DNA of 64,000 nt from Desulfurispira natronophila (GCF_014203025.1 NZ_JACHID010000007.1:62001-126000), one strand, 5' to 3'; shown: positions 7,305-16,648, counted from the first letter of the stretch. The notes: a model not told the origin generated them from the letters alone. Numbers and translations: made by a program.

Positions 7305-9986
7305 ATGACTCATCGCATTACAGACGAGAACCACCGCCCCTTCGCAGCCGAAACATACACCAGCCTGCAACCTCGCATGCGAGCACTTTTGGCGTTGCTG
7401 GCGGTGATATTTATAGCCACGGTCGGACTTGCCCTTCTCTCTCACCATTTCATGAAGAATCACATGCTGCAGCAGCAGCTGAAAAATACCGAAGACCTTT
7501 TAACTACGGTTGCTTCCTCTTCCATTACCCCCTGGGTCAACACTCGCCTGCGTTATATTGACACCCTCTCCTACGAAGATGATTTATTGACCTTGGCCTT
7601 GGAGAGGCAGGCTACCGACACGCTTATGGAACGCTGGCAAACCCTGCTGGATTACAGCAACGATATATTCTTTATCTATTTTGGTGACCGGGAAGGGAAT
7701 GTCACTATGCTTCCCGACGATGAGCCCTTGCCGCCGGACTTTAATATGTTCGAGAGACCTTGGTATTTGCGGGCGACAGAAAGCCCGGGACAGATTGCAT
7801 GGACCGATCTCTACGACGAGATTATAACGGGCATCCCCCAGATCTCTGCCGTAGTTACGGTGCACGACCCCGAAAGCCTGGAGCCAGTGGGAGTCATGGC
7901 TCTGGATGTGAGCCTGCATCAGTTGCGACGCATTGTGATGGATGTGGAGCTACCATCTGATGCTGAGCTGGTTTTGCTGGATCGTAACCATCAACTCATA
8001 GTTTCTTCGACTGGCAAAAACTATAGTCAGCTGAGTGATACCTGGCAGAAGAAGACTCCCGACCAAAGGGACCGGGGTTACTTCTCCCGTGACAACAGCG
8101 ACATGGTTTTTGCTTCCAGTACCCGAATCCCCAGCACCCAATGGCAGCTGGTACTCTTTACTCCCCGGGACAGTTTTTATGCCCCCATTGACCCTCTGCG
8201 CAACCTGGGTATCTTGGCCGGTTTTGTTGTCATGGGGGTATCATTGGTTTTCACCTATTATTTCCTCAGTGCTCTTTCTCGCCGCGCCCGGGAGCTGTCC
8301 AATTATTTCCACGAATCTCTAACGGAAAGTTTTGTGCCACGCCAGGTGATGAGCGGTAACGACGAGTTTACCTGGCTCAACCAGCAATTTAATGCGGTGA
8401 TTGGTGAGCGAAATCTCAGCCAGGCGGCTCTGGCTGAGAGTCAGCGACGCCTCAGTGCCCTGATGGCGAACTTGCCCGGCATTGCCTACCGTTGCCGCAA
8501 TGATGAACAGCGGACCATGGAGTTTGTCAGTGACGGCTGCAAGCAGTTGACGGGTTACACCCCTTCACAGCTCATTGATAACGCTGACATATCATTCATG
8601 GATATAGTGCACCCCGACGATCGTCAAACACTGCGCACACGTTGGAAAGAAGCTTTACAGCACCGCCAGCCACTGCAGCACGAATATCGCATTATCAAGG
8701 GTGACGGGCAAGAGTGCTGGCTCTGGGAGCAAGGGGCGGGCATATTCGACCGTGAGGGTTCCGTGACGGCGCTTGAGGGCTTCATTACCGACATAAGTCT
8801 GCGCAAGCAGGCCGAGTTACTGTTGGAGGACTTTAATCAGCAGCTTCGTCAGCAGGTTGACATGGAAGTCAGTCGACGCCTGCGTAGCGAGCGTAACTTC
8901 CGAATTCTCTTTGAAAAAAGCCCAGAGGGTATACTCATACTCAATCAGCAGGGGGTCTTTGTGCAGTGCAACTCCATGGCTGCTCGTACCCTTGGTTACG
9001 CTCCAGAGGAAATAATCGGTCTCTCTCCTGCTGATCTTTCGCCTCCGCTCACCCACCTTTCGCAGCAGCCCAGTACAGAAGTTATCGGTCGCATTATTAC
9101 TGAGGCTTTTGATCAGGAGATGACCTCGCTGGAGTGGCAACACCTGCATCGTGACGGTCATTTACTGACCTTCCGCATTTTACTGACCCCTATTAGTCGA
9201 GGCAACGGCTCTGAATTGCTGGTGGTCTGGCACGACATGACGCAAGTGTACGCCTTGCAACAGGAGCGGGAGCAACAGCAGGCCATACTGATTCAACAGG
9301 CCAAGATGGCAGAGCTTGGCAGCATGATTGGGGCGATTGCCCATCAGTGGAACCAGCCCCTGAGCACCATTTCCATTGTCATACAGAGCCTGATTGATCT
9401 TTACGAGTTCAACGAGTTAAGCCAGGAAGAACTGTACGATGCCACAGGAACTATTCTGCAGCAGGTTGAGTTCATGAGCCAGACGGTAGATGATTTTCGC
9501 ACTTTTTTCTCCCCTTCCAAGAGCCCGCAACCCTTTAGTGTTTCCCAGTGTGTCGCACAAGTAGAAAATCTTGTAAGTACTCGCTTCGTAAAGCACAACA
9601 TCCAACTTAAGCGTCAACAAGAGTGTGATGAGGCCCTACTGGCCCAGGGTTACCCTGGGGAGTTTAAACAGGTGATTCTCAATATCCTCAGCAATGCTTG
9701 TGACGCCTTGGCCGAAGCCCATATTCACGAGCCGACTATAGTTATCACGGTAGAGGAGCAGCCTGATTGTATAACACTTAACGTAGAGGATAATGCTGGC
9801 GGCATCGACCCTGGCCTGCTGCCAGACAAGCTTTTTGAGGCATTTATCACCACCAAGGAGCAAAGTGGCTCCGGAATTGGTCTTTGGATGAGCCGCTTGA
9901 TCATGGAGAAGATGGGCGGACGCATCGAGGCTGCCAATACCAGCAGTGGTGCCCGTTTCACCCTGGTGCTGCCAAGGCCAGAGTAG
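7305..9986 (+). CDS. Membrane sensor histidine kinase, Cache-PAS-PAS-HATPase
   Basis: An 893-residue inner-membrane kinase. Residues about 24-46 form the first membrane helix, followed by a periplasmic double-Cache-like sensor (motif FERPWYLRA...WTDLYDEI, about 145-175), a second helix near 300-322 and a HAMP-like stretch. Two PAS domains follow (about 385-510, with the PAC segment EYRIIKGDGQECWLWEQG; and 530-650). The H-box is GAIAHQWNQPL with H680, then the ATP-binding N box (NILSNACDAL), G1 (VEDNAGGID) and G2 (GSGIGLWMS). The HQWNQPL type H-box belongs to kinases that usually signal to separate receivers. CheY- and CheC-like genes follow 187 bases downstream, so the receiver at 10173 is a natural partner (inference). 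Confidence 0.93.
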   Translation: MTHRITDENHRPFAAETYTSLQPRMRALLALLAVIFIATVGLALLSHHFMKNHMLQQQLKNTEDLLTTVASSSITPWVNTRLRYIDTLSYEDDLLTLALERQATDTLMERWQTLLDYSNDIFFIYFGDREGNVTMLPDDEPLPPDFNMFERPWYLRATESPGQIAWTDLYDEIITGIPQISAVVTVHDPESLEPVGVMALDVSLHQLRRIVMDVELPSDAELVLLDRNHQLIVSSTGKNYSQLSDTWQKKTPDQRDRGYFSRDNSDMVFASSTRIPSTQWQLVLFTPRDSFYAPIDPLRNLGILAGFVVMGVSLVFTYYFLSALSRRARELSNYFHESLTESFVPRQVMSGNDEFTWLNQQFNAVIGERNLSQAALAESQRRLSALMANLPGIAYRCRNDEQRTMEFVSDGCKQLTGYTPSQLIDNADISFMDIVHPDDRQTLRTRWKEALQHRQPLQHEYRIIKGDGQECWLWEQGAGIFDREGSVTALEGFITDISLRKQAELLLEDFNQQLRQQVDMEVSRRLRSERNFRILFEKSPEGILILNQQGVFVQCNSMAARTLGYAPEEIIGLSPADLSPPLTHLSQQPSTEVIGRIITEAFDQEMTSLEWQHLHRDGHLLTFRILLTPISRGNGSELLVVWHDMTQVYALQQEREQQQAILIQQAKMAELGSMIGAIAHQWNQPLSTISIVIQSLIDLYEFNELSQEELYDATGTILQQVEFMSQTVDDFRTFFSPSKSPQPFSVSQCVAQVENLVSTRFVKHNIQLKRQQECDEALLAQGYPGEFKQVILNILSNACDALAEAHIHEPTIVITVEEQPDCITLNVEDNAGGIDPGLLPDKLFEAFITTKEQSGSGIGLWMSRLIMEKMGGRIEAANTSSGARFTLVLPRPE

Positions 9987-10056
9987 GCGCATCACAATTT
10001 GCAATGCAGGGTTTTTGGGTTGTGTTGCCGTAACTACTTGTCTATGATAGACGAAG

Positions 10057-10145
10057 TATAATCAAACTTACCGGCAGGGTAAGTAACGCAAAGTGACTTT
10101 GCAGGGCGCAAGTTCGTCACAGCACTGCCTTCACTGTTACCTGAG
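10057..10145 (+). promoter_or_regulatory. Possible structured leader and/or promoter before the CheY gene
   Basis: This stretch has a perfect -10-like TATAAT (10057-10062) but no matching -35. It overlaps hairpins: ACTTACC-GGCAG-GGTAAGT (10066-10084), then AACGCAAAG, then GTGAC/GTCAC (10093-10097 with 10116-10120) enclosing TTGC/GCAA. The order 'AAAC, hairpin, ACGCAAAG, hairpin, GTTACC' recalls c-di-GMP (GEMM) riboswitches, but several conserved positions differ. If the TATAAT were used, transcription would start inside the first hairpin, so both readings cannot hold. Low confidence. Confidence 0.2.
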
Positions 10146-10172
10146 AACGTATCTTTTTAAGCGAGGCTATCC

Positions 10173-10535
10173 ATGGGCAGCAAAAAGATTCTTACCGTTG
10201 ATGACAGCCGCTTTTCCCTGGCTATGATTCAAAGTCACATTCTTGAAGTTCATCCCCAGTGGGGCGTGGATAGTGCTGCCAATGGCGAAGAGGCACTGGG
10301 AAAAACGGCCAACCACACTTACGACCTTATCACCATCGACTACAATATGCCGGGAATGAGTGGTTTGGATTTAGTTGAAAAACTGCGGGAGCAGGGCTGC
10401 TCTTCCAAACTGGTCCTCTTGACAGCCAATGTCCAGGAGAGCATGGCCCAGAAGGCCCGTTCTCTCGATATTGGCTTTGTTAAAAAACCCATCACACCGG
10501 ACACCATAGCCGAGATTATTTCCTATCTGGAGTAG
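10173..10535 (+). CDS. CheY-like single-domain response regulator
   Basis: A 120-residue stand-alone receiver. The acidic pocket is VDDSRF, the phosphorylation site is ITIDYNMPGMSG, the conserved threonine is in LLTAN and the lysine in FVKKPI, so all catalytic residues are present. There is no output domain. It lies three bases upstream of the CheC-like gene and between two histidine kinases of the same H-box type, so it is likely phosphorylated by one or both and dephosphorylated by the CheC neighbour. Whether it acts on the flagellar motor or as a phosphorelay intermediate cannot be told from sequence. Confidence 0.93.
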   Translation: MGSKKILTVDDSRFSLAMIQSHILEVHPQWGVDSAANGEEALGKTANHTYDLITIDYNMPGMSGLDLVEKLREQGCSSKLVLLTANVQESMAQKARSLDIGFVKKPITPDTIAEIISYLE

Positions 10536-10538
10536 CCC

Positions 10539-11180
10539 ATGGAGAGCAGTCCCCGCCTCACTCCACTGCAACACGATGCCATAACCGAAATATTCAATAT
10601 TGGCATTGGACAAGCCGCTGCCACCATGAGCGCTATGGTGCGCGAAGAGGTGGTGCTCTCGGTACCCACGGTGTATTTCTTTGCCCGTCACGAGCTTATT
10701 CAATATCTCAATACTGAAGATGACCGCAAGGTGTGTGGAGTTATCCAGCATTTCAGCGGCTGCTTTAATGCCGATGCCGTCCTTCTCTTTCCCGAGGACA
10801 AAAGCCTGGAACTGGTGCGCATGATTGTCGGAGACACTATGCCACTGGAACAGATGTCGGAAATGGAGCAGGAGGCTATGGCCGAAATAGGCAATATTAT
10901 TCTCAACTCCTGCATCAGCTCCATCGCCTCCCTTTTTCGCGGCGAGTGCACCAGCTCCCTGCCCACCTTCGAATCCGGCAGTTTTGGTCGGGTAGTAAAA
11001 ATGGAGCGCCACCAGTCTTCCCAGGAGCAGCACGATAACGATATAATTCTCATGCTGCTGATCGACTTCAAACTGGAGTCCCGTTCTATCCACGGTCACG
11101 TGGCCTTTATGCTGGATGCTCCTTCATTCGAGGAGTTTATTGTGGAAGTGGATCGCTTCATCAACCAGAAATACCGCTGA
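10539..11180 (+). CDS. cheC: CheC-family CheY-P phosphatase
   Basis: A 213-residue protein with two copies of the CheC active-site motif (E-x2-N followed by a proline about 21 residues later). The first is ITEIFNIGIGQAA ... SVP near residues 15-42; the second is MAEIGNIILNSCI ... SLP near 116-145. Having both sites points to CheC rather than CheX or FliY. It removes phosphate from CheY-P. It follows the CheY gene by three bases, a direct hint at its substrate. The deamidase CheD, which often partners CheC, is not in the window. Confidence 0.88.
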   Translation: MESSPRLTPLQHDAITEIFNIGIGQAAATMSAMVREEVVLSVPTVYFFARHELIQYLNTEDDRKVCGVIQHFSGCFNADAVLLFPEDKSLELVRMIVGDTMPLEQMSEMEQEAMAEIGNIILNSCISSIASLFRGECTSSLPTFESGSFGRVVKMERHQSSQEQHDNDIILMLLIDFKLESRSIHGHVAFMLDAPSFEEFIVEVDRFINQKYR

Positions 11181-11218
11181 GGAAGCTTCGAACACATCCT
11201 CGCGCCATCAGGAAAACT

Positions 11219-12769
11219 ATGTACGCAGCCATACTGGATCAGCTGGTTATCGGGCTCTTTGCCCTGAATAGGGAAAAAGAAGTTATCTACTGGAACCGCT
11301 GGATGGAGCGAAGTTCCGGAGTGTCTGCCACGGATATCCAGGGAATCACACTGGATTCCCTGAAAGAACCCATAAGCGAACGCTTTCGCGCCGCTGTAGA
11401 TGACGCCCTGCACCATGGTCGCTCCACGCTGCTGTCCCACTCACTGCATCGCACCCCTCTGCCTCTGTATGCCTCAGAATACCAGCGGGAGCAAGGAGAG
11501 CGTATTCAGCAACAGGTGTATGTTTTACCCGTTGTCAGTGACAGCGGTGATCGTTTTTGCGCCATTCAGGTGCTGGATGTCACCGTTGCCAACCAACGGG
11601 AAAAATTGCTGCGTGAAAGCGACCGTCGCCTGCGCTCCCTCATTAACGCCCTGCCTGATTTTATCTGCTTTAAGGATGAATGTGGACGCTGGCTGGAGAC
11701 CAACCGGGCTGCTGCAGAGCTCCTCAATCTAGACGTGGAAAGCTTTCGTGGCAAAACTACCACCGAGCTTTTCGGCACTACTCCGGATATACTCAGTCAG
11801 TTGAAGGCCCAGAACGATTCCCAATTTTGTGATGGCTCAGCTCATCACGTTACCCGTAAACATGTGGTAGATCAGGAAGGCAAGCGCCGTATTTTTGAAG
11901 TGAATCGTCTGGCTATAGATGGCCAGGGAGATGTGGTTATTGGTCGAGATGTCACCGGTTACAAGGAGATGGAGCAGCAGCTGCGGGAGCTGAACCAGAC
12001 CCTGGAGCAACGAGTGCGGGAAGAAATGAATAAGCGCCTTAAGCAGCAGCGCCTGTTGGTACAGTCGTCCAAAATGGCCGCTATGGGTGAGATGATTCAG
12101 GCCATTACCCATCAGTGGAAACAACCCCTTAATATTATCAGCTTCCTCATGCAGAACCTGCGGGATATTTCGCGCCACCAGAAATTTACCCCCGAGGCCA
12201 TGGAAGACGCTATCGAAAAGACCCTGCAGCAGATTGACTTCATGGCAGGAACGGTGGAAGACTTTAAAGACTTTTTCCACCCTGACAAGACCAAAAGCGC
12301 CTTTGACTTGCGGGAAGCCATTCGCCAGGTAGAGAATTTGCTCAGCCAGCAGTTCAAGCTGCAGCAAATTGAGGTAAAGCATCATCAGGTAAGCGACCGG
12401 CAGCCCATGCCACCTCTTATTGGGTATCCCAATGAGTTCAAGCAGGTGATTCTGAATCTCCTCAACAATGCCAAAGACGCCATCGAAGCCAAACGCAAAC
12501 ACGAGGGGCACCAGCCTGGCACTATCGAAGTCACGGTGGAATTCCATCAGCCTGACCGCTTCCACGTTACCATTGCCGATAATGCCGGTGGCATTCCTGC
12601 CGAAGCCATGGAAAAGCTATTTACCCCATACTTTACTACCAAAGAAGATGGCACCGGCATCGGGCTTTCCCTGTGCCGAACCATCATCGAAGACCACTTC
12701 GCTGGCTCCATCGAAGCCCGTAACACCTCCACTGGCGCCCAGTTTATTATTGAACTGCGCAACCCGTAA
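11219..12769 (+). CDS. Cytoplasmic PAS-PAS sensor histidine kinase
   Basis: A 516-residue soluble kinase: no membrane helices or signal peptide. An N-terminal PAS domain (about residues 1-125, ILDQLVIGLFALNREKEVIYWN) is followed by a second PAS (about 135-245) and a coiled coil. The H-box is QAITHQWKQPL with H298, then the N box (NLLNNAKDAI), G1 (IADNAGGIP) and G2 (GTGIGLSLC). The H-box is of the same type as in the kinase at 7305, suggesting duplication. It starts 38 bases after cheC and probably ends the operon. It may phosphorylate the CheY protein at 10173 in response to an intracellular cue (inference). Confidence 0.92.
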   Translation: MYAAILDQLVIGLFALNREKEVIYWNRWMERSSGVSATDIQGITLDSLKEPISERFRAAVDDALHHGRSTLLSHSLHRTPLPLYASEYQREQGERIQQQVYVLPVVSDSGDRFCAIQVLDVTVANQREKLLRESDRRLRSLINALPDFICFKDECGRWLETNRAAAELLNLDVESFRGKTTTELFGTTPDILSQLKAQNDSQFCDGSAHHVTRKHVVDQEGKRRIFEVNRLAIDGQGDVVIGRDVTGYKEMEQQLRELNQTLEQRVREEMNKRLKQQRLLVQSSKMAAMGEMIQAITHQWKQPLNIISFLMQNLRDISRHQKFTPEAMEDAIEKTLQQIDFMAGTVEDFKDFFHPDKTKSAFDLREAIRQVENLLSQQFKLQQIEVKHHQVSDRQPMPPLIGYPNEFKQVILNLLNNAKDAIEAKRKHEGHQPGTIEVTVEFHQPDRFHVTIADNAGGIPAEAMEKLFTPYFTTKEDGTGIGLSLCRTIIEDHFAGSIEARNTSTGAQFIIELRNP

Positions 12770-12864
12770 AAACAGCAAAGCAATGGTGTTTTTGCCATTG
12801 ACATTCCGGTGAGCGAGTCACATAATGATCCGTAGTGTATCATTTCCAATGCAGGTGGTGCATC

Positions 12865-13188
12865 ATGCACACAGGAGTTCGCCTAGTTGTTTTTATGATG
12901 ATTTTCACCGCTGTGGGAGCAACCTGCCTGCCCATCGCTTTAGCCAGCCTGTCACTGGTTGAATCAACTCCTCTGGTGACTCAACCCCTGCATACGGAAA
13001 AGAGTAACGAAAAAAATCTGCTCAAATGTGTGTTTCTGACCGAGAATAGTCAAAACTACTTGCCCGCAGGCCAGTACGGTTTTGACCCAAACCCTGCACA
13101 AATTTCCCTTTTCCTTTTACAAACCTTTCTTGAGGCGACCCCTCGGGGTGTTACCCGCTACCATAACCTCGACTCCCCCAGTCCTTAA
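12865..13188 (+). CDS. Small exported protein, hypothetical
   Basis: A 107-residue frame starting with a plausible signal peptide (MHTGVRLVVFMMIFTAVG...LPIALA). Two cysteines occur in the whole protein, one of them inside the signal. The start at 12865 has AGGTGG six bases upstream; a longer frame from 12835 would put extra polar residues ahead of the signal. No family is recognised. It lies between the kinase operon and a lipoprotein gene. It could be a chance open frame, since there is no homology argument, only the signal peptide and ribosome binding site. Confidence 0.45.
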   Translation: MHTGVRLVVFMMIFTAVGATCLPIALASLSLVESTPLVTQPLHTEKSNEKNLLKCVFLTENSQNYLPAGQYGFDPNPAQISLFLLQTFLEATPRGVTRYHNLDSPSP

Positions 13189-13311
13189 GCAACTTTTCAG
13201 TAAATTGGTGTAAAGTTTTTTCCTGCATCTATTTACCTATTTTGCTTGCCTGTGAAAACAAATTCAGGACGGTTCTTTTTTCAAAATGAACCCAAACGGG
13301 GGAGATATATC

Positions 13312-15780
13312 ATGAAAAAATTACGGATATTGCTCATAAGTATTATGACTGCCGCACTGGTTGTCGGTTGTGGTGGAGACAGTGGTGGGAGTACAGAAAC
13401 TTACAAACTGACTCTCGCGCAGCCAGTGGGTGGCAATATAAATTATCAATTCAAATATACTACCGAGTGTGGCGACTACTGCTGGAATGTGCCGAAAGGC
13501 GGCCAGGTAACGCTGGAAGCCGTCGCTGCACAAGGCTATGAGTTCGACGAGTGGAGCGGTATAAATTGCGACTTACGAGAATGCACATTCAACATGAACA
13601 GCAACAGGATCGTTAGTGTTACATTCAGTGAACTTGCGTCTACCGACACTGGCGATCCCGACAGCGGTACCCCTGGCGGCGATGATCCCATCACCGTTGC
13701 TGCTCCTGTCTTGAGCCCGAATGGAGGCACTTTCGCTGATGCTCCGTCAGTTACCATCACATCCGGCACTGACGGCGCAGTCATCTACTACACTATCGAT
13801 GGCAACACGCCAACGGGCAGTTCAACTCAGTACAGCGATGCCATTACCGTTACCACCACCCAAACCATCAAGGCAGTCGCTATCAAGGATGGTGAAAGCT
13901 CCAGTGTTGTGGAGGCCACGTTTACCATTGAAACTTCCGGCGGCGATACGTCCTACAGCGATGGGGCATTTACTGCGCCGATTTTAGTGGCAGTCGGAAC
14001 CACCAGCGGCAAGGTGGGTACCTCCGCAGACAGCGCCCAGGACAGCTACTACCGATTCACTACTGATGCTGCTGGCAGCTACAATATGACCGTCAGTAAC
14101 ATTGTTGATCCCGCAGAGTTATACTTGTACTTATACGAAGAGGGTGTGAACTCAGAATCCGGCTTTATGGAACGAATTCCTTTTCGGCTTGGTGATGGCA
14201 TTGGGCGCGACTCCCTGTATGCCACACTCAACCATGAGCTGGCTGCTTCAACCAGCTATGTGCTGCGTGTGCAAAACAGCAGTAATGCGGCAAATGTGAC
14301 CTATGATCTGGATATCGAATACGCCGGAAGCTGGCAGTATGTGGGTGATGCCGGGTTTAATGGCACCGAAGCGCTCAATGTACAGATGGCATTAAGGAGT
14401 TCAGGTCAGCCATATGTAGTGTTCAGGGATGCAGGTAATGGTTCACGCACCAAAGTCATGACGTACGCAGGTGCAAGCTGGGAGAATGTGGGTGGCTTTG
14501 CATCGAGCGAGGCAAGTTACAACCAGCGAATTGCTATCGATCCCAGCGATAATCGTCCAGTGGTGAGTTATAACGAAGTTATTGACAGCAAGCAGTACAC
14601 CAGAGTCAAAAAATTCAATGGTACAGAGTGGGAAAACCTGAGCAGCTCTGCCCTGCATGGGGTTTACTCCGCCATGGCCTTTGATGGCAACGGTAATCTC
14701 CACGTGGTTTACGATGACTACTCAGTGTCGGATGGAACATTTACTCCCGGCAGTAATGGCGAGTTGACCGTCAAAAAACTGGATTCTGAAAACTGGCTCA
14801 GTGTTGGCAGTGAGCGCTTCAGCGACCGTCGAGCCGTCCACATGCAACTGGCATTTGACGGGGACAATGCTGCACACGTCGCCTTTGTCGACTACATAAC
14901 CTCTCAAGGCGACAAGATTACCGTGATGAAGTTTGATGGCACTGACTGGACCGTCCTTGGCGACAAGCGCCAGTTTGCCGGTGGAACGCCTGATCTGGCC
15001 TTCCATCCTGTGACCGACGAGCTATACCTGGTAAAAGACGGCAATATGCGGGTTTATCGCTATGCGGATAGCCAGTGGCACAGTGTGGGCGGCGATGCGG
15101 ACATTGTCAGTACCGCCAACGCCACCAACATCGCCTTTGCCCCCGATGGCGCGTTGTATGCCGCCTACGGTGCTGGAGCGAACTATGCTTTGAAAGCCAA
15201 CGTCATGCAGTTTGACGGTGCCGCCTGGCGCGTGGTGGGTGAGCGGGATTTCAGCCAGGATGAAGGTCGTTACGTGTCCCTGCAGATCGGCTCTGATGGT
15301 CTGCCAATGGTGGCGTTTGCTGACAAAGGTAATGAGTTAATCAATTCCATCAGTGTGATGAGCCTTGGTGAAGTGAGTGGCAGTACACCACCTTCAGGAG
15401 GTGACTACGATCTCTTTGTAGGGATTGAAGATGAACTGACCGAAACTGATCCTGAGAAGTGGTATGAGTTTGCGGTCGAGGCGGGAAAAACCTATCTGGT
15501 CCAATGGGAGGATATTTTTGATCGTTCAACAGAGAGCACTTATAGCGGTGATGTCGAGGTGAGTGTTTTTGATGGCTCAGATAACTATTTTCCTTACTTT
15601 AGCAGTCAGAGTGCAACTGACTCTTCTGGGCTGTTTGAAAAGCGAGATAGTGGTTACGTGATTAGTAACTATATAAAACCCTTAGGAAATAGCGTGCTGA
15701 GGATAAAGGTAAACACTTGGAATAATTCAGCATATGCCTACGGCACCTTCGCCCTGCGCGTCATTGAAGTAACTGACTAA
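13312..15780 (+). CDS. Large multidomain surface/periplasmic lipoprotein with propeller-like repeats
   Basis: An 822-residue lipoprotein: signal MKKLRILLISIMTAALVVG followed by C20 in a good lipobox. Order of parts: an InlB-type divergent repeat (YEFDEWSGINC...RIVSVTF, about 55-105); a chitobiase C-terminal-like module (APVLSPNGGTFADAPSVTI, about 128-205); a pre-peptidase-like beta domain (about 215-340); then about six repeats of 50-60 residues with W-x-x-V-G and 'AFDGDNAAHVAFVDY'-type strands, suggesting a beta-propeller (about 342-690); and a second beta domain at the C-terminus. GGGGGAGA precedes the ATG. The role is probably extracellular binding; no catalytic motif is seen. The next gene is another lipoprotein 60 bases downstream. 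Confidence 0.85.
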   Translation: MKKLRILLISIMTAALVVGCGGDSGGSTETYKLTLAQPVGGNINYQFKYTTECGDYCWNVPKGGQVTLEAVAAQGYEFDEWSGINCDLRECTFNMNSNRIVSVTFSELASTDTGDPDSGTPGGDDPITVAAPVLSPNGGTFADAPSVTITSGTDGAVIYYTIDGNTPTGSSTQYSDAITVTTTQTIKAVAIKDGESSSVVEATFTIETSGGDTSYSDGAFTAPILVAVGTTSGKVGTSADSAQDSYYRFTTDAAGSYNMTVSNIVDPAELYLYLYEEGVNSESGFMERIPFRLGDGIGRDSLYATLNHELAASTSYVLRVQNSSNAANVTYDLDIEYAGSWQYVGDAGFNGTEALNVQMALRSSGQPYVVFRDAGNGSRTKVMTYAGASWENVGGFASSEASYNQRIAIDPSDNRPVVSYNEVIDSKQYTRVKKFNGTEWENLSSSALHGVYSAMAFDGNGNLHVVYDDYSVSDGTFTPGSNGELTVKKLDSENWLSVGSERFSDRRAVHMQLAFDGDNAAHVAFVDYITSQGDKITVMKFDGTDWTVLGDKRQFAGGTPDLAFHPVTDELYLVKDGNMRVYRYADSQWHSVGGDADIVSTANATNIAFAPDGALYAAYGAGANYALKANVMQFDGAAWRVVGERDFSQDEGRYVSLQIGSDGLPMVAFADKGNELINSISVMSLGEVSGSTPPSGGDYDLFVGIEDELTETDPEKWYEFAVEAGKTYLVQWEDIFDRSTESTYSGDVEVSVFDGSDNYFPYFSSQSATDSSGLFEKRDSGYVISNYIKPLGNSVLRIKVNTWNNSAYAYGTFALRVIEVTD

Positions 15781-15840
15781 AGTTTTCACCCCACATCGCT
15801 CAGTGGTGCGGGTTATTTTATTCCCCACGAGGAGGATTGT

Positions 15841-16548
15841 ATGCGAAGAGTATCGGTTTCACGTTTTCTGGTATTGGCATTGGCAGGTATGGTGGTGACC
15901 CTTGCGGGTTGTGGCGGCAAGAATTTGTACATGGAACAGGGAACTCTCGAGTTTGAAAGTACCACACAACAGATGGAGGGCGATTGGACAATCACGTCGT
16001 ACCTAGCTGGCGAAGAGGACAAATTCAAGTCAACCTTTGGTAAGGCCAGCCTGAGCATGGACTTTTTGACCCGTAAAGCGGAATGGACGTTTGCAGCGCG
16101 TGATGCGGTTGTTGCCGACAAGCTGATAACCTGGAGACAGAAGTATCCCGGTATTGACGTGACCGAGTACAAAATCGTGATAACCGGCACCTGGAAGGTC
16201 AACGATGACGGCGTCTCCATGGTGTTTAACGACGATGAAGAACATGAATTGGTTATCCGTGGCTCTGGTGAGAATTTTGAGGGTTTCTACGGTTGGGAAG
16301 TGATGAAGTTTGAAACGGGCAAGAGTGCTGGTGATGCGGTTGGTGCCCGCCAGGGTGGTTTGATGGGCCTGGCTGCTGGCGCGCTGGCCAAGCAGGTAAC
16401 CGAAACTTCTGACTTCTTTGTTTCCATGAAGGGCAACTACACCTTTGAGTTTTCGGACGGCAATCGCACCTGGCTGCTGTGCCGCAAAGGTGCTGCTTAC
16501 CGGGTGAACACCACTGACTGCAACGAGCGTCTGATACTGAAAAAGTAG
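15841..16548 (+). CDS. Putative lipoprotein of unknown function
   Basis: A 235-residue protein with a signal peptide and lipobox VTLAG-C24. The remainder is mixed beta sequence with no family I recognise; GARQGGLMGLAAGALAKQV (about 172-190) is a small hydrophobic glycine/alanine-rich segment, and two further cysteines lie near the C-terminus (LLCRKG, TDCNER) and could form a disulfide. GAGGAGG lies five bases before the ATG. It probably shares a transcript with the large lipoprotein upstream and ends before a long inverted repeat. Confidence 0.8.
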   Translation: MRRVSVSRFLVLALAGMVVTLAGCGGKNLYMEQGTLEFESTTQQMEGDWTITSYLAGEEDKFKSTFGKASLSMDFLTRKAEWTFAARDAVVADKLITWRQKYPGIDVTEYKIVITGTWKVNDDGVSMVFNDDEEHELVIRGSGENFEGFYGWEVMKFETGKSAGDAVGARQGGLMGLAAGALAKQVTETSDFFVSMKGNYTFEFSDGNRTWLLCRKGAAYRVNTTDCNERLILKK

Positions 16549-16612
16549 GGTCAGAGTACGAAGCTTTTCACTGTTGTACATGTCCCTTTGTGGCTATGAC
16601 GCCAAAACACGC

Positions 16613-16648
16613 GCAGCACCGCCCGATACACATATCGGGCGGTGCTGC
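16613..16648. terminator. Long inverted repeat between convergent genes, probable bidirectional terminator
   Basis: Perfect 16-bp stem GCAGCACCGCCCGATA / TATCGGGCGGTGCTGC (16613-16628 and 16633-16648) with a 4-base loop. T-rich sequence follows on both sides, though no strict T run. The minus-strand stop codon (TAG, 16648-16650) overlaps the end of the stem. Confidence 0.75.

Noticed and set aside
12790-12825. CAATGG...CCATTG hairpin after the PAS kinase as terminator
   Set aside because: The T run is in the loop and none follows the stem, so it does not have terminator form.
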